A stretch of DNA of 64,000 nucleotides from an uncultured Mollicutes bacterium. GTDB taxonomy: Bacteria; Bacillota_I; Bacilli_A; ML615J-28; CAG-313. The stretch is taken from NCBI GenBank assembly GCA_900538885.1, contig UQAI01000002.1, positions 1 to 64,000 of the forward strand, given 5' to 3'. The translations under genes and the position numbers were made by a program. Under the pieces are notes generated by a model. The model worked only from the letters and a program-made list of their open reading frames with translations. It was not told the DNA's origin and ran no database searches. Each line of letters begins with the position of its first letter. The first letter of the stretch is position 1. Shown one piece after another: positions 17,841 through 25,756 of this stretch.

Positions 17841-18791
17841 ATGAAAAAACTATTTACCAAAAAAAATTTAAAAGAATTTTTCTTTATAAATATAGGAGTC
17901 TTTTTAATGGCCGCAGCCTATTCGCTTCTTCTTGACCCTAACAACATTGTTATAGGCGGAGTTGGTGGTATTGCGACAATCATGAAGGATATTACTGGAA
18001 TATCATCATCACTGTTTATTTTTATATTAAATGGAGTTCTTTTGATTGTTGCGTTAATTTTTGTTGATAGATCATTTTTCTTAAAAACAATTTATGCTTC
18101 ACTTATTTATCCCGTTTATTCATACTTATGTGAACTACTTTATAAGAACTTTTTATCAAGTAGTCTTCCTAATATTTTAAAGTTTCAAATAGATAATCCT
18201 AACTTAGATACCAACATTGCATCAGCTGGTGCGTATTTAGTAGTTGTAATCTTTGGTGCCGTAATTACTGGATTTGGGTTAGGTCTTGCGATTAGAAATG
18301 GTTCATCAACAGGTGGAGTTGACATCATACAAAAGATATTATTAAAATATTGTAAAATTCCTTTTTCAGTTAGTTTAATTATAATTGATGGTTCAATTGT
18401 ATTTGCCTCAGGTATCTATTTCCATAATGCTTTTGTTATTCTTTATGGAGCCATCTTTATTTTTGTTTCAGGTTATGTGATGGATTCGATAATCTTTAGT
18501 GGCTTTAATGCAAGATGTGTTAATATTGTCACAACTAAACCTGAAGAAATTAAGGAACAAATATTTAAAATTCTTGGCCGTGGTATTACAATTGTTGCGG
18601 CTAAAGGTGGTTACACCGGCAATGATAAAACCATTCTAGTTTGTGTTATGCATAACCAAGAATTTTATAAAATGAAAGAAATCATTAGAAGTATAGATGA
18701 AAAAGCTTTTATATATATTACTAGAGCTAGTGAAGTCCATGGTGAAGGTTTCTCACCAGAAATAGTAGGTTCTGATGAAAACACAAAGTGA
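17841..18791 (+). CDS. YitT-family membrane protein (DUF161/DUF2179)
   Basis: A 316-residue membrane protein of unknown transport or signalling role, common in Firmicutes. Five or six hydrophobic helices fill residues 14-215, including GAVITGFGLGLAIRNGSSTGGVDII, whose Gly/Ser-rich segment is typical. The DUF2179 soluble domain follows (about 220-300; GRGITIVAAKGGYTGNDKTIL). The ATG at 17841 is preferred to the GTG at 17832 because AAGGGTG (17828-17834) then serves as the RBS. It overlaps recX by 17 bp. Confidence 0.88.
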   Translation: MKKLFTKKNLKEFFFINIGVFLMAAAYSLLLDPNNIVIGGVGGIATIMKDITGISSSLFIFILNGVLLIVALIFVDRSFFLKTIYASLIYPVYSYLCELLYKNFLSSSLPNILKFQIDNPNLDTNIASAGAYLVVVIFGAVITGFGLGLAIRNGSSTGGVDIIQKILLKYCKIPFSVSLIIIDGSIVFASGIYFHNAFVILYGAIFIFVSGYVMDSIIFSGFNARCVNIVTTKPEEIKEQIFKILGRGITIVAAKGGYTGNDKTILVCVMHNQEFYKMKEIIRSIDEKAFIYITRASEVHGEGFSPEIVGSDENTK

Positions 18792-19539
18792 AGTTAAAAT
18801 TCTATTAGTTGAGCAAAAAGGTAAAAAGTATCTAGTTTATACTGATATTGATGAAGATCCGATTATTTTTACTGAAGATGGTTTAGTAGAAAATAGAATC
18901 ATCAAAGGTGCTATATTTGATAAGAAAGAATGGAAAAAAATAGTTAAAAACAAAGATAACTTGTTGATTTTTGATAAGGTTTTACACTATATAGATTTTA
19001 AACCTAGAACAACCAAGGAAGTAATTAAGTATCTTAAAGATAGAGAAGTAAATGTAAAAGATATTGAAAAGATAATTACAAGACTTGAAAATGTCCATTA
19101 TCTTGATGATAGTAAATATGCATCCCAATTTGTTCTTGAAGGTATTAAAAATAAAAAAGGTCCAAGTTTAATAGTTTATCAACTAGAGCAGTTAGGCATT
19201 GAATCCAAAATAATTAACCAAATGATTAAAGAATATGATGTAGAAACGGAATATCGAAATGCTTATGATGTTGCTAGTAAGTACCAAAAGCAAAACACTA
19301 AATATCCAATTAAAAAACAAAAAGAATTAATTTATCAAAAATTATTAAGAAGCGGATATCATAGTGAAGTTATCAACAAGGTTTTAGAAAGCCTAGAGTA
19401 TGGTGAAGATTCACAAGAAAATCTTGAAAAAGAATATTTAAAAATTGTTTCAAAAACAACAGATCGTAATAAAATTATTACCTCACTTCTTGCGAAAGGA
19501 TATAAATACGAAGACATAAAAAAACTATTCAATAAATAG
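18775..19539 (+). CDS. recX: Regulatory protein RecX
   Basis: RecX modulates RecA filaments during recombination and the SOS response. The 254 residues carry the three-helix repeats of the family: LHYIDFKPRTTKEVIKYL, LENVHYLDDSKYASQFV with the typical LDD(S/A)xYA, and C-terminal LLAKGYKYEDIKKLF. The length suits the longer Firmicutes form. It overlaps the yitT gene, so it is expressed from the same message. recA is not in the window. Confidence 0.88.
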   Translation: MKTQSEVKILLVEQKGKKYLVYTDIDEDPIIFTEDGLVENRIIKGAIFDKKEWKKIVKNKDNLLIFDKVLHYIDFKPRTTKEVIKYLKDREVNVKDIEKIITRLENVHYLDDSKYASQFVLEGIKNKKGPSLIVYQLEQLGIESKIINQMIKEYDVETEYRNAYDVASKYQKQNTKYPIKKQKELIYQKLLRSGYHSEVINKVLESLEYGEDSQENLEKEYLKIVSKTTDRNKIITSLLAKGYKYEDIKKLFNK

Positions 19540-19582
19540 TCTAAAAAAAATAAAGTGTTCATATATATTAGTGGTGATATAA

Positions 19583-19723
19583 ATGAATACAAAAAAGAAA
19601 CTCGTTAAAGAAGGACTCCGTAATATTGGTAATAATTTAGTGAAAGAACAAGAAATAGAAAAAAACTTGTACTATGAAATTTCTAAAGAAATTCATCAAG
19701 ACAAGAAAAAAACAAATAAATAA
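19583..19723 (+). CDS. Small hypothetical basic protein (46 aa)
   Basis: ATG at 19583 opens 46 codons ending TAA at 19721-19723, just before the FMN riboswitch. The peptide is highly charged (KKKLVKEGLRNIGNNLVKEQ...), predicted helical, with no membrane segment and no family I recognise. The upstream AGTGGTGAT is a weak SD. It may be real or an incidental frame. Confidence 0.35.
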   Translation: MNTKKKLVKEGLRNIGNNLVKEQEIEKNLYYEISKEIHQDKKKTNK

Positions 19724-19858
19724 ATTCAGGGCAGGGTGCAATTCCCGACCGGTGGTATAGTCCACGAGCATTAGCATGATTTGGTGAAATTCCAAAACCG
19801 ATAGTGATAGTCTAGATAAAAGAATTAATAAAATAATGCCCTCATAGGGGCATTTTTC
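19724..19858 (+). promoter_or_regulatory. FMN riboswitch (RFN element) with terminator
   Basis: The highly conserved RFN core is plainly visible: TTCAGGGCAGGGTGCAATTC at the 5' end, CCGACCGGTGGTATAGTCCA, and TTTGGTGAAATTCCAAAACC then CGATAGTGATAGTC at the 3' side. The expression platform is an intrinsic terminator: AATGCCC (19835-19841), loop, GGGCATT (19848-19854) and a T run. FMN binding should switch off the downstream RibU fusion gene. Confidence 0.97.
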
Positions 19859-19871
19859 TTTAGAGGTGAAT

Positions 19872-21587
19872 ATGAAAAATCGTCGAGAATTAATTAATAG
19901 AATCACAAAAGTTGGAATATTTGGAGCGATAAGTGTCGTTTTGTATGACTTTGTTAAATTTCCACTTCCTTTTTTTCCATCATTTTTAGAAATTAATTTT
20001 TCAATGTTACCTATCATTTTAATAGCACTTGCATATGGGCCAATTGATGCTTGTATTATTGTAATATTAAGATTTTTATTAAAACTTCCATTATCACATA
20101 CGGCTTATGTAGGTGAATTAGGTGATCTAATTATTGGACTTTTAATAGTGATTCCAAGTAGTTTATGTTATAAATTTAACCGCACCAAAAAAGGTGGATT
20201 AATAGCTTTAATTATAGCTTTTTTTGTTTGGATTTTTGTGGGGACATTATCAAATTTAATTACCATTCCAATTTATATTAAAATGTTTTATGGTAATGCT
20301 ACTAATTTAATTAAAGATTTAACAATGATTCCAGGGGTTACGGAATCCAATTATATGCTAAAATATTTACTATTTGGAGCTCTTCCTTTTAATGCTTTAG
20401 TAGCGATTGTTGTATGTTTAATTACTTACTTTGTATATAAAAAAATATCAATAATATTTAAACATGATTTTTTAAATCATCAAGAAAATAGCCAAAAAGT
20501 AATGGTAATGATTGATTCATTTAAAGGAACATTAACATCTAAAAAGGCTGGTAATATCGTAAAAGAAACTATTCAAAATAAAAATATCAAAGTAGATGTA
20601 ATTTCCATTTCTGATGGTGGCGAAGGATTCCTTGAAGTTATAAAAGAAGCTAAAAAACTTGAGTATAAAAAACTTGATGTGCACGATGCAATAGGAAGAA
20701 TTCATCAAGCAAGATATTTGTATGATAGTAAAAATCTTACTGCTTATTTTGAACTTGCGGAAACATGCGGCATTAATAATCTAAAAAAAGAAGAACTTGA
20801 TCCATATCATGCTTCTAGCTATGGATTAGGCGAACAAATTAAAAAAACATTATCAATCAATAAAACTAAAAAAATAGTTGTAGGTATTGGAGGAAGTGCA
20901 AGCTCAGATGCGGGAAGTGGAATGCTTGAGGCGCTTGGTGTTAAATTCTATGATAAACAAGGAAACTTAATAACTAACCTAAATAACGCATCACTCGCAA
21001 AAGTAGAAGATGTTGATATAATAGAAACTAGTACCATTTTAAAAGATATTGAAATAGTTGTTTTAACTGATGTTACTAATCCTCTTCTTGGTGAAAAAGG
21101 TGCTGTATATGTGTTTAGTCCCCAGAAAGGTGCAACACCAAATGATTTACCTGTGTTAGAATCCCATATTAAACATTTTGTTGATGTTATAAAAACAAAA
21201 CTACCTAATTGTGATTTATCAAATACCTCAGGTGATGGTGCTGCAGGCGGGGTAGGATTTGCTTTTAGTAAAATTTTAAAAGGTACCCTAAAGTCAGGTG
21301 CTGATACAATCCTCGATTTAGTAGATTTTAAACAAATATGTGAATCGTATGATGTAGTTATAACAGGAGAGGGAAAATTTGATAGTCAAACCTTAAATGG
21401 TAAAATCATTAAAGGTATAATGGAATATAAACCAAAACGTCTAATAGTTGTAACAGGTACTTCAGAAATTACAACTAATCAAGCTGAAGTATATGCGATA
21501 GTACCCAATATTTGTACTTTAAATGAATCACTTAAAAATCCTGAAGAATCATTACGCAAACTCGTTAAAACAATAAAATTTAAATAA
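19872..21587 (+). CDS. Fusion of riboflavin ECF transporter S component (RibU) and glycerate kinase
   Basis: A 571-residue fusion. Residues 1 to about 195 are a RibU-like ECF S component with five or six helices (FPLPFFPSFLEINFSMLPII, ALAYGPIDACIIV, GDLIIGLLIVIPSSLCY), the membrane subunit that binds riboflavin. After a short linker, residues 208-571 are a complete GlxK-type glycerate kinase: MVMIDSFKGTLTSKKAG, ISDGGEGFLEV, VVGIGGSASSDAGSGM, SGDGAAGGVGFAF and VITGEGKFDSQTLNGK. It makes phosphoglycerate from glycerate and ATP. The fusion lies directly under an FMN riboswitch. The ATG at 19872 has AGAGGTG upstream. No SD precedes the kinase half, so it is probably one protein. The ECF ATPases and EcfT must lie elsewhere. 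Confidence 0.9.
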   Translation: MKNRRELINRITKVGIFGAISVVLYDFVKFPLPFFPSFLEINFSMLPIILIALAYGPIDACIIVILRFLLKLPLSHTAYVGELGDLIIGLLIVIPSSLCYKFNRTKKGGLIALIIAFFVWIFVGTLSNLITIPIYIKMFYGNATNLIKDLTMIPGVTESNYMLKYLLFGALPFNALVAIVVCLITYFVYKKISIIFKHDFLNHQENSQKVMVMIDSFKGTLTSKKAGNIVKETIQNKNIKVDVISISDGGEGFLEVIKEAKKLEYKKLDVHDAIGRIHQARYLYDSKNLTAYFELAETCGINNLKKEELDPYHASSYGLGEQIKKTLSINKTKKIVVGIGGSASSDAGSGMLEALGVKFYDKQGNLITNLNNASLAKVEDVDIIETSTILKDIEIVVLTDVTNPLLGEKGAVYVFSPQKGATPNDLPVLESHIKHFVDVIKTKLPNCDLSNTSGDGAAGGVGFAFSKILKGTLKSGADTILDLVDFKQICESYDVVITGEGKFDSQTLNGKIIKGIMEYKPKRLIVVTGTSEITTNQAEVYAIVPNICTLNESLKNPEESLRKLVKTIKFK

Positions 21588-21588
21588 G

Positions 21589-21617
21589 TTGAAAAAAATT
21601 GTAAATAGTGCTAAAAT
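21589..21617 (+). promoter_or_regulatory. Promoter of the zinc-ribbon protein gene
   Basis: TTGAAA (21589-21594), a 17 bp spacer and TAAAAT (21612-21617). The transcript would begin near 21624, after the first in-frame ATG (21618), so the ATG at 21639 is the start. Confidence 0.7.
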
Positions 21618-21638
21618 ATGGTCAAGAGGTATAGAAAT

Positions 21639-22307
21639 ATGAGTGAAAATAGAAAATGTAGTAATTGTGGATTTGAATTAAATGAGGGGGCAATGTTTTG
21701 TACAAACTGTGGGATGAGACAGGTTATAAAAGCAGTTCAAGAACCAAAACCACGCTGTGTTGAGTGCGGTCATGAAATTGATAAAGATACAGTATTTTGT
21801 ACAACATGCGGAGTAAAACAACCTAAAAACACACAACCAACAATACCAGTAGTTAAACAAACAAAAACATGTGTTAATTGTGGTGCCCCATTAGATGATG
21901 ATTCAGTATTTTGTACAGAATGTGGAGCCAAAATAGAAAAAGAAGGAAAAGAAAAAGTAGTCTTAGAAGAAACAACTAAAAACGTATGTCCAACTTGCAA
22001 GGCAGTGTTAGAAGAAGGAGCTTCATTTTGTACAGAATGTGGAGCCAAAATAGAAAAAGAAGGAAAAGAAAAGGTAGTCTTAGAAGAAACAACTAAAAAC
22101 GTATGTCCAACTTGCAAGGCAGTGTTAGAAGAAGGAGTTTCATTTTGTACAGAATGTGGAGCCAAAATAAAAGGTGAAACTCCATCAAGTCATAGTGATA
22201 ACTCAGTTGAAGTACTTAAGAAACTAAAAGAACTCCGCGAGTTAGAACTTATTACTGAAGAAGAATACATTGAAAAGAAAAAAGAAGTATTAAATAATTT
22301 AAGATAA
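21639..22307 (+). CDS. Five-zinc-ribbon protein with C-terminal SHOCT domain
   Basis: A 222-residue soluble protein with five CxxC...CxxC zinc ribbons (CSNCG...CTNCG, CVECG...CTTCG, CVNCG...CTECG, CPTCK...CTECG twice), then a short helical SHOCT-like domain (VLKKLKELRELELITEEEYIEKKKEVL). Function is unknown; such proteins often act as scaffolds or regulators. The last two ribbons arose by a near-perfect 117 bp tandem duplication. The ATG at 21639 follows AAGAGGT (21624-21630). Own promoter and terminator. Confidence 0.85.
   Translation: MSENRKCSNCGFELNEGAMFCTNCGMRQVIKAVQEPKPRCVECGHEIDKDTVFCTTCGVKQPKNTQPTIPVVKQTKTCVNCGAPLDDDSVFCTECGAKIEKEGKEKVVLEETTKNVCPTCKAVLEEGASFCTECGAKIEKEGKEKVVLEETTKNVCPTCKAVLEEGVSFCTECGAKIKGETPSSHSDNSVEVLKKLKELRELELITEEEYIEKKKEVLNNLR
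21909..22168 (+). repeat. 117 bp tandem duplication inside the zinc-ribbon gene
   Basis: Units begin at 21909 and 22026, with a partial third at 22143, period 117 bp (39 codons). The two full units differ at only a few bases (for example GCTTCA versus GTTTCA), so the duplication is recent and in frame. Confidence 0.9.
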
Positions 22308-22309
22308 CA

Positions 22310-22343
22310 AAGAAATGATTTGGGCCTCCAAATCTTTCTTTTT
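22310..22343 (+). terminator. Terminator between the zinc-ribbon and serine-hydrolase genes
   Basis: GATTTGG (22317-22323), loop gcct, CCAAATC (22328-22334), extended by AAAGAAAT/TTTCTTTTT pairing. The CCTCC of the loop region is also complementary to the following GGAGG RBS (22344-22348), so an alternative SD-masking fold is possible. Confidence 0.6.
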
Positions 22344-22354
22344 GGAGGAAATAA

Positions 22355-23893
22355 ATGGGTTGGTTTAATTATCTAGGATTAATAATGATTGTGGTGTTAC
22401 TCACGCCTAACATCATTTGTTATATGAAAAACAAAGAAGCTTTTGATAATAATAGTAGTATAAGTAAAGGACTAGAAAATACTGAAAAGTTTAGTCGTTT
22501 AGGTTCAATGTTGTTATTAGTATTTAATATTCCATATACTTACATTGGATTTTATTTTGATAGTGCATTAGTCGTTTATATTATTATAAACAGTTGTTTA
22601 TTACTAGCGTATGTTTTAACGTGGATAATTTTATGGAAAAAAAACACATGCATAAAAGCATTGCTTTTATCACTACTACCTACTATTATGTTTGTATTTT
22701 CTGGTATTATGGTTGTGAGTATTCCTCTTATAATACTATCAATAATTTTCATGATTACTCATATTATGATATCAATGAAAAGTGGTCTTAAAAATGATGA
22801 AAAGCCAAAAAAGAAAAAGAGAATAATAATAACTTTATTTGTTTTTTTTATTGCCTTAGTATCTGTAGTAATTTTAACTATTATTGGCATAATAACTAAT
22901 CGATTATATTCATTAAAAAAATTAGATTCTATGAGTATATCTGATATGATTGAATATGATGTAACTAGTGGAAATAAAAAAATTAGTATAGCTTATATTG
23001 ATCATGGTAACATAACATACTATGTTAATAATAGAGTTAGTGATGAAATTTATGATTATGAAATTGGATCGTTAAGTAAAACTTTTGTTGGATTATTAAT
23101 TAGCAAAGCAGAAGCTGAACATAAATTAAGTTTAGATGATTCAATTAGTAAATATTTAGATTTAGAAGAAGATAAATATTATCCAACTATTGAACGTTTA
23201 CTTACCCATACATCAGGATACAAACCTTACTATTTTGAAGGACAAATGATTAAAAACAAATTAGCACAAGTAAGTAATGATTTTTATGGTATTAGTAAAA
23301 ATAAAATAATTGAAAGAGTAAAAAAAGAAGAACTAAGTGATCGAGATTATCCTTTTGAATATTCTAACTTTGGTATCGCGGTAGTGGGGCTTGTGTTAGA
23401 AAGTATTTATAAGACGGATTTTACTAGCTTAATGAACGCATATATTAAAAATGAATTAGGATTAAGTGATACTGCTGTTTTAAAAGAAGGTAGAAATCTT
23501 TCTGGTTATTGGTCTTGGCAAAATCAAGATGGTTACATACCTGCAGGTGCGATTAAATCAAATATTGTAGATATGGCTAATTATTTATCTTTATACATGA
23601 ATAATAGTTTAGATTACATAGGTTCTACAACTTCTAAAATAAAAACCATCAATGCTAATAATCAAGTATATGAAAAAATGAATATCCGGATGGATGCCAT
23701 CGGAATGACATGGGTGATTGATGAAACCAATAATCTAATATGGCATAATGGCGGAACTTCTAAATTTAACACCTATATGGGCTTTAATATGGAAAAAACA
23801 AGAGGAGTAGTCATTTTAAGTAATCTTGGGCCAAATGAAAGAATATCAATGAGTGTAATTGGTGCGAAGATATTAATAGAAGGATATAGATGA
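22355..23893 (+). CDS. Membrane-anchored serine hydrolase of the beta-lactamase/PBP4* family
   Basis: 512 residues. The first 185 or so hold about five hydrophobic helices. The rest is an external class C beta-lactamase-like domain with the SxxK motif SLSK (S239, K242), YSN (Y336-N338) and HNGG (464-467). Such enzymes are peptidases, esterases or penicillin-binding-like proteins; which one cannot be told from sequence. RLLTHTSGY and YPFEYSNFGIAVVGLVLE are typical family segments. GGAGG lies 6 nt before the ATG. Likely role in the cell envelope; not necessarily antibiotic resistance. Confidence 0.88.
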   Translation: MGWFNYLGLIMIVVLLTPNIICYMKNKEAFDNNSSISKGLENTEKFSRLGSMLLLVFNIPYTYIGFYFDSALVVYIIINSCLLLAYVLTWIILWKKNTCIKALLLSLLPTIMFVFSGIMVVSIPLIILSIIFMITHIMISMKSGLKNDEKPKKKKRIIITLFVFFIALVSVVILTIIGIITNRLYSLKKLDSMSISDMIEYDVTSGNKKISIAYIDHGNITYYVNNRVSDEIYDYEIGSLSKTFVGLLISKAEAEHKLSLDDSISKYLDLEEDKYYPTIERLLTHTSGYKPYYFEGQMIKNKLAQVSNDFYGISKNKIIERVKKEELSDRDYPFEYSNFGIAVVGLVLESIYKTDFTSLMNAYIKNELGLSDTAVLKEGRNLSGYWSWQNQDGYIPAGAIKSNIVDMANYLSLYMNNSLDYIGSTTSKIKTINANNQVYEKMNIRMDAIGMTWVIDETNNLIWHNGGTSKFNTYMGFNMEKTRGVVILSNLGPNERISMSVIGAKILIEGYR

Positions 23894-23963
23894 TAATATA
23901 AACATTATGTAACTATAATTGACGATATGGATTTGTAAGGTTAGTGAATAATTAAATATTAAA

Positions 23964-23990
23964 AAACCAGGACAGCTAGTGTTCTGGTTT
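23964..23990. terminator. Bidirectional terminator between convergent genes
   Basis: AAACCAGGACA (23964-23974) pairs with TGTTCTGGTTT (23980-23990). A run of A before and T-rich sequence after make it usable in both directions, for the serine hydrolase (+) and the Cof phosphatase (-), whose last bases it overlaps. Confidence 0.8.
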
Positions 23991-24801
23991 ATTCTTTATG
24001 TTCAAAAAAGTTTTTAAGAAATTTTAACACCCCTTGATTTTTCGCATCATCAGTTTGGTATTTAGCATGTTTTAATAGTTCAGGGTGTGCATTCTTCATC
24101 GCAACACTGATATGAGCAGATTCAAGTAGTCCAATATCGTTGTGTCCATCGCCTATCGCAATCGTATGTTTATGATCGATATGATAGTACTCAATTGCTT
24201 CTAAAAATCCTTTCTTTTTATCAACTAAAGGATTATATATTTCCACAATATTAAATCCATCCATATACCAATAGCGTGAAAAAAGTTTGCCATGATATTC
24301 ATTTTGAATGTAATTTTCAAATAAATTAATGTGGTCTTTATCAATAAAGAAAAGTGCACCATTAGGATTGTCAGGTAAACTATCCTTTAATTCACCAATA
24401 TGAAGGATACCACCATCAACATGCAAGAAAGGGTGAATTTCATCATTATAATTCATCACATAAATATCATCAATAATTTCACAAAAAACATTAATTAAGG
24501 CTGGTCTAATATGTTCAATAATTTCTAATAAATCATCTTTATCAATTCTTAAATCAGTAACAGGAAATGATGAATCGGTAGGATTAGTAACCCTCGCGCC
24601 ATTATAATTAATAAGAGGAGTATTAAGCCCTAACTTTTTATAAATAAAATAACTTGAGCGAAATGGTCTTCCGGTAGCGAGCATAATAATGTTTCCGTCA
24701 TCTTTTAGTTTTCGTAAATATGCGAAAGTCTCATCATCACAAGTGCTAAAGTCAGGCATAAGGGTTCCATCTAAATCTAATACAATTAAATAAGGTTTCA
24801 T
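23989..24801 (-). CDS. Cof-type HAD phosphatase
   Basis: A sugar-phosphate or flavin-phosphate type phosphatase of 270 residues, HAD subfamily IIB. Motif I LIVLDLDGTL, motif II MLATGRPF, the lysine in KKKGFLEAI, and motif III AIGDGHNDIGLLESAHISVAMKNA are all intact, with the C2 cap domain between. The ATG at 24801 is chosen because the longer frame's upstream part contains the RBS GGAGG, 6 nt before it. Substrate is unknown. Divergent from the FtsK operon. Confidence 0.92.
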   Translation of the reverse strand: MKPYLIVLDLDGTLMPDFSTCDDETFAYLRKLKDDGNIIMLATGRPFRSSYFIYKKLGLNTPLINYNGARVTNPTDSSFPVTDLRIDKDDLLEIIEHIRPALINVFCEIIDDIYVMNYNDEIHPFLHVDGGILHIGELKDSLPDNPNGALFFIDKDHINLFENYIQNEYHGKLFSRYWYMDGFNIVEIYNPLVDKKKGFLEAIEYYHIDHKHTIAIGDGHNDIGLLESAHISVAMKNAHPELLKHAKYQTDDAKNQGVLKFLKNFFEHKE

Positions 24802-24879
24802 AAGCATCCTCCATTTCAATTTATAATTATAACTTAATTTGTCGATAATTGCAATGAAAAAAGTTTCTTATTTTTTTGG

Positions 24880-24908
24880 TTGCACTTTTAAAGTATTTGT
24901 AGTAAAAT
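24880..24908 (+). promoter_or_regulatory. Promoter of the membrane protein-ftsK-lepB operon
   Basis: TTGCAC (24880-24885), a 17 bp spacer and TAAAAT (24903-24908). The frame upstream of 24941 is therefore untranscribed or leader sequence. Confidence 0.7.
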
Positions 24909-24940
24909 TAATAGATAGCAAATATAAGGGAAAAAAGAAT

Positions 24941-25756
24941 ATGACAATACTCAGCATTCAAAATATTGATGATTTTTTTACTGATTTATTTAAGAAATTA
25001 GGAGAAACATTTACAATCCAAACATTTATTGTATTATTAATAGGAATAATTTTAGGTTTTGTTATTTGTGGTGCACTATATGGCTTGATGATGATTTTTT
25101 CATTAAAAAGTGAACAAACCACTAGGAAGGATAAAAAATTAAACATTACTCCTAATAATGAAAAAATAATAAAAGAAGTCGAAGAAATCAAAAGTAAATT
25201 CTTAGAAACTTCTGAGGGATTTACAATGAAAGAAAGATTTCAATATTTAGGATCCACAGTTATGGAAACTATCAATGTTGTGGCCGCGGAATACTATCCT
25301 GAGTCTAAATATCCTTTATATGAGTTAACGATTGAAGAATTAATAGTCTTTTTAAGGTATTTGTCATATCGTATTGAAGAAGTGTTTAACAAACCATTTT
25401 TAAAAGCTTTTAAGAAAATGACTATTTCACAAATGTTTAGATTTATGGAAACAAGGAAAAAGATAAGCGACAATAAAGCAGTTAAAGCCGCAACTAAACT
25501 GAATAGTAGTAAATTTAAACAAATAATTATGGGTATTGTCAATTATGCTAATCCCATATATTGGATTAAAAAATTGGTAGTTGGTACTACCATTAATATT
25601 GCGATTCGTAAAATGTGTATTGTAATTATTGATATTGTTTCTGATGAAACTAATAAAACATATAGTAAAGCTATCTTCAATAAAGAACAACAAATATATC
25701 AAGAAGAAATTAACAAAGAATTACAACAAATAGAGGAGGATATGAAAAATGAGTAA
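24941..25756 (+). CDS. Single-helix membrane protein encoded with FtsK
   Basis: 271 residues, not recognised as a named family. An N-terminal helical stretch is followed by one strong membrane helix (about 27-48, FIVLLIGIILGFVICGALYGLMMIF). The rest is a cytoplasmic, Lys/Glu-rich, mostly helical domain ending in a charged coiled-coil-like tail. The start at 24941 follows AAGGG. It overlaps ftsK by 8 bp. Because the ATPase has no membrane domain of its own, this protein is a candidate membrane tether for it. That is inference from context. Confidence 0.6.
   Translation: MTILSIQNIDDFFTDLFKKLGETFTIQTFIVLLIGIILGFVICGALYGLMMIFSLKSEQTTRKDKKLNITPNNEKIIKEVEEIKSKFLETSEGFTMKERFQYLGSTVMETINVVAAEYYPESKYPLYELTIEELIVFLRYLSYRIEEVFNKPFLKAFKKMTISQMFRFMETRKKISDNKAVKAATKLNSSKFKQIIMGIVNYANPIYWIKKLVVGTTINIAIRKMCIVIIDIVSDETNKTYSKAIFNKEQQIYQEEINKELQQIEEDMKNE

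Noticed and set aside
21770..22165. 131-codon minus-strand ORF with repeats
   Set aside because: Exact shadow of the duplicated zinc-ribbon gene; the repeats come from the plus-strand duplication.
21909..22168. CRISPR-like repeat
   Set aside because: Repeat units are coding, contiguous, 117 bp, without spacers. No CRISPR array or cas gene is seen anywhere in the window.
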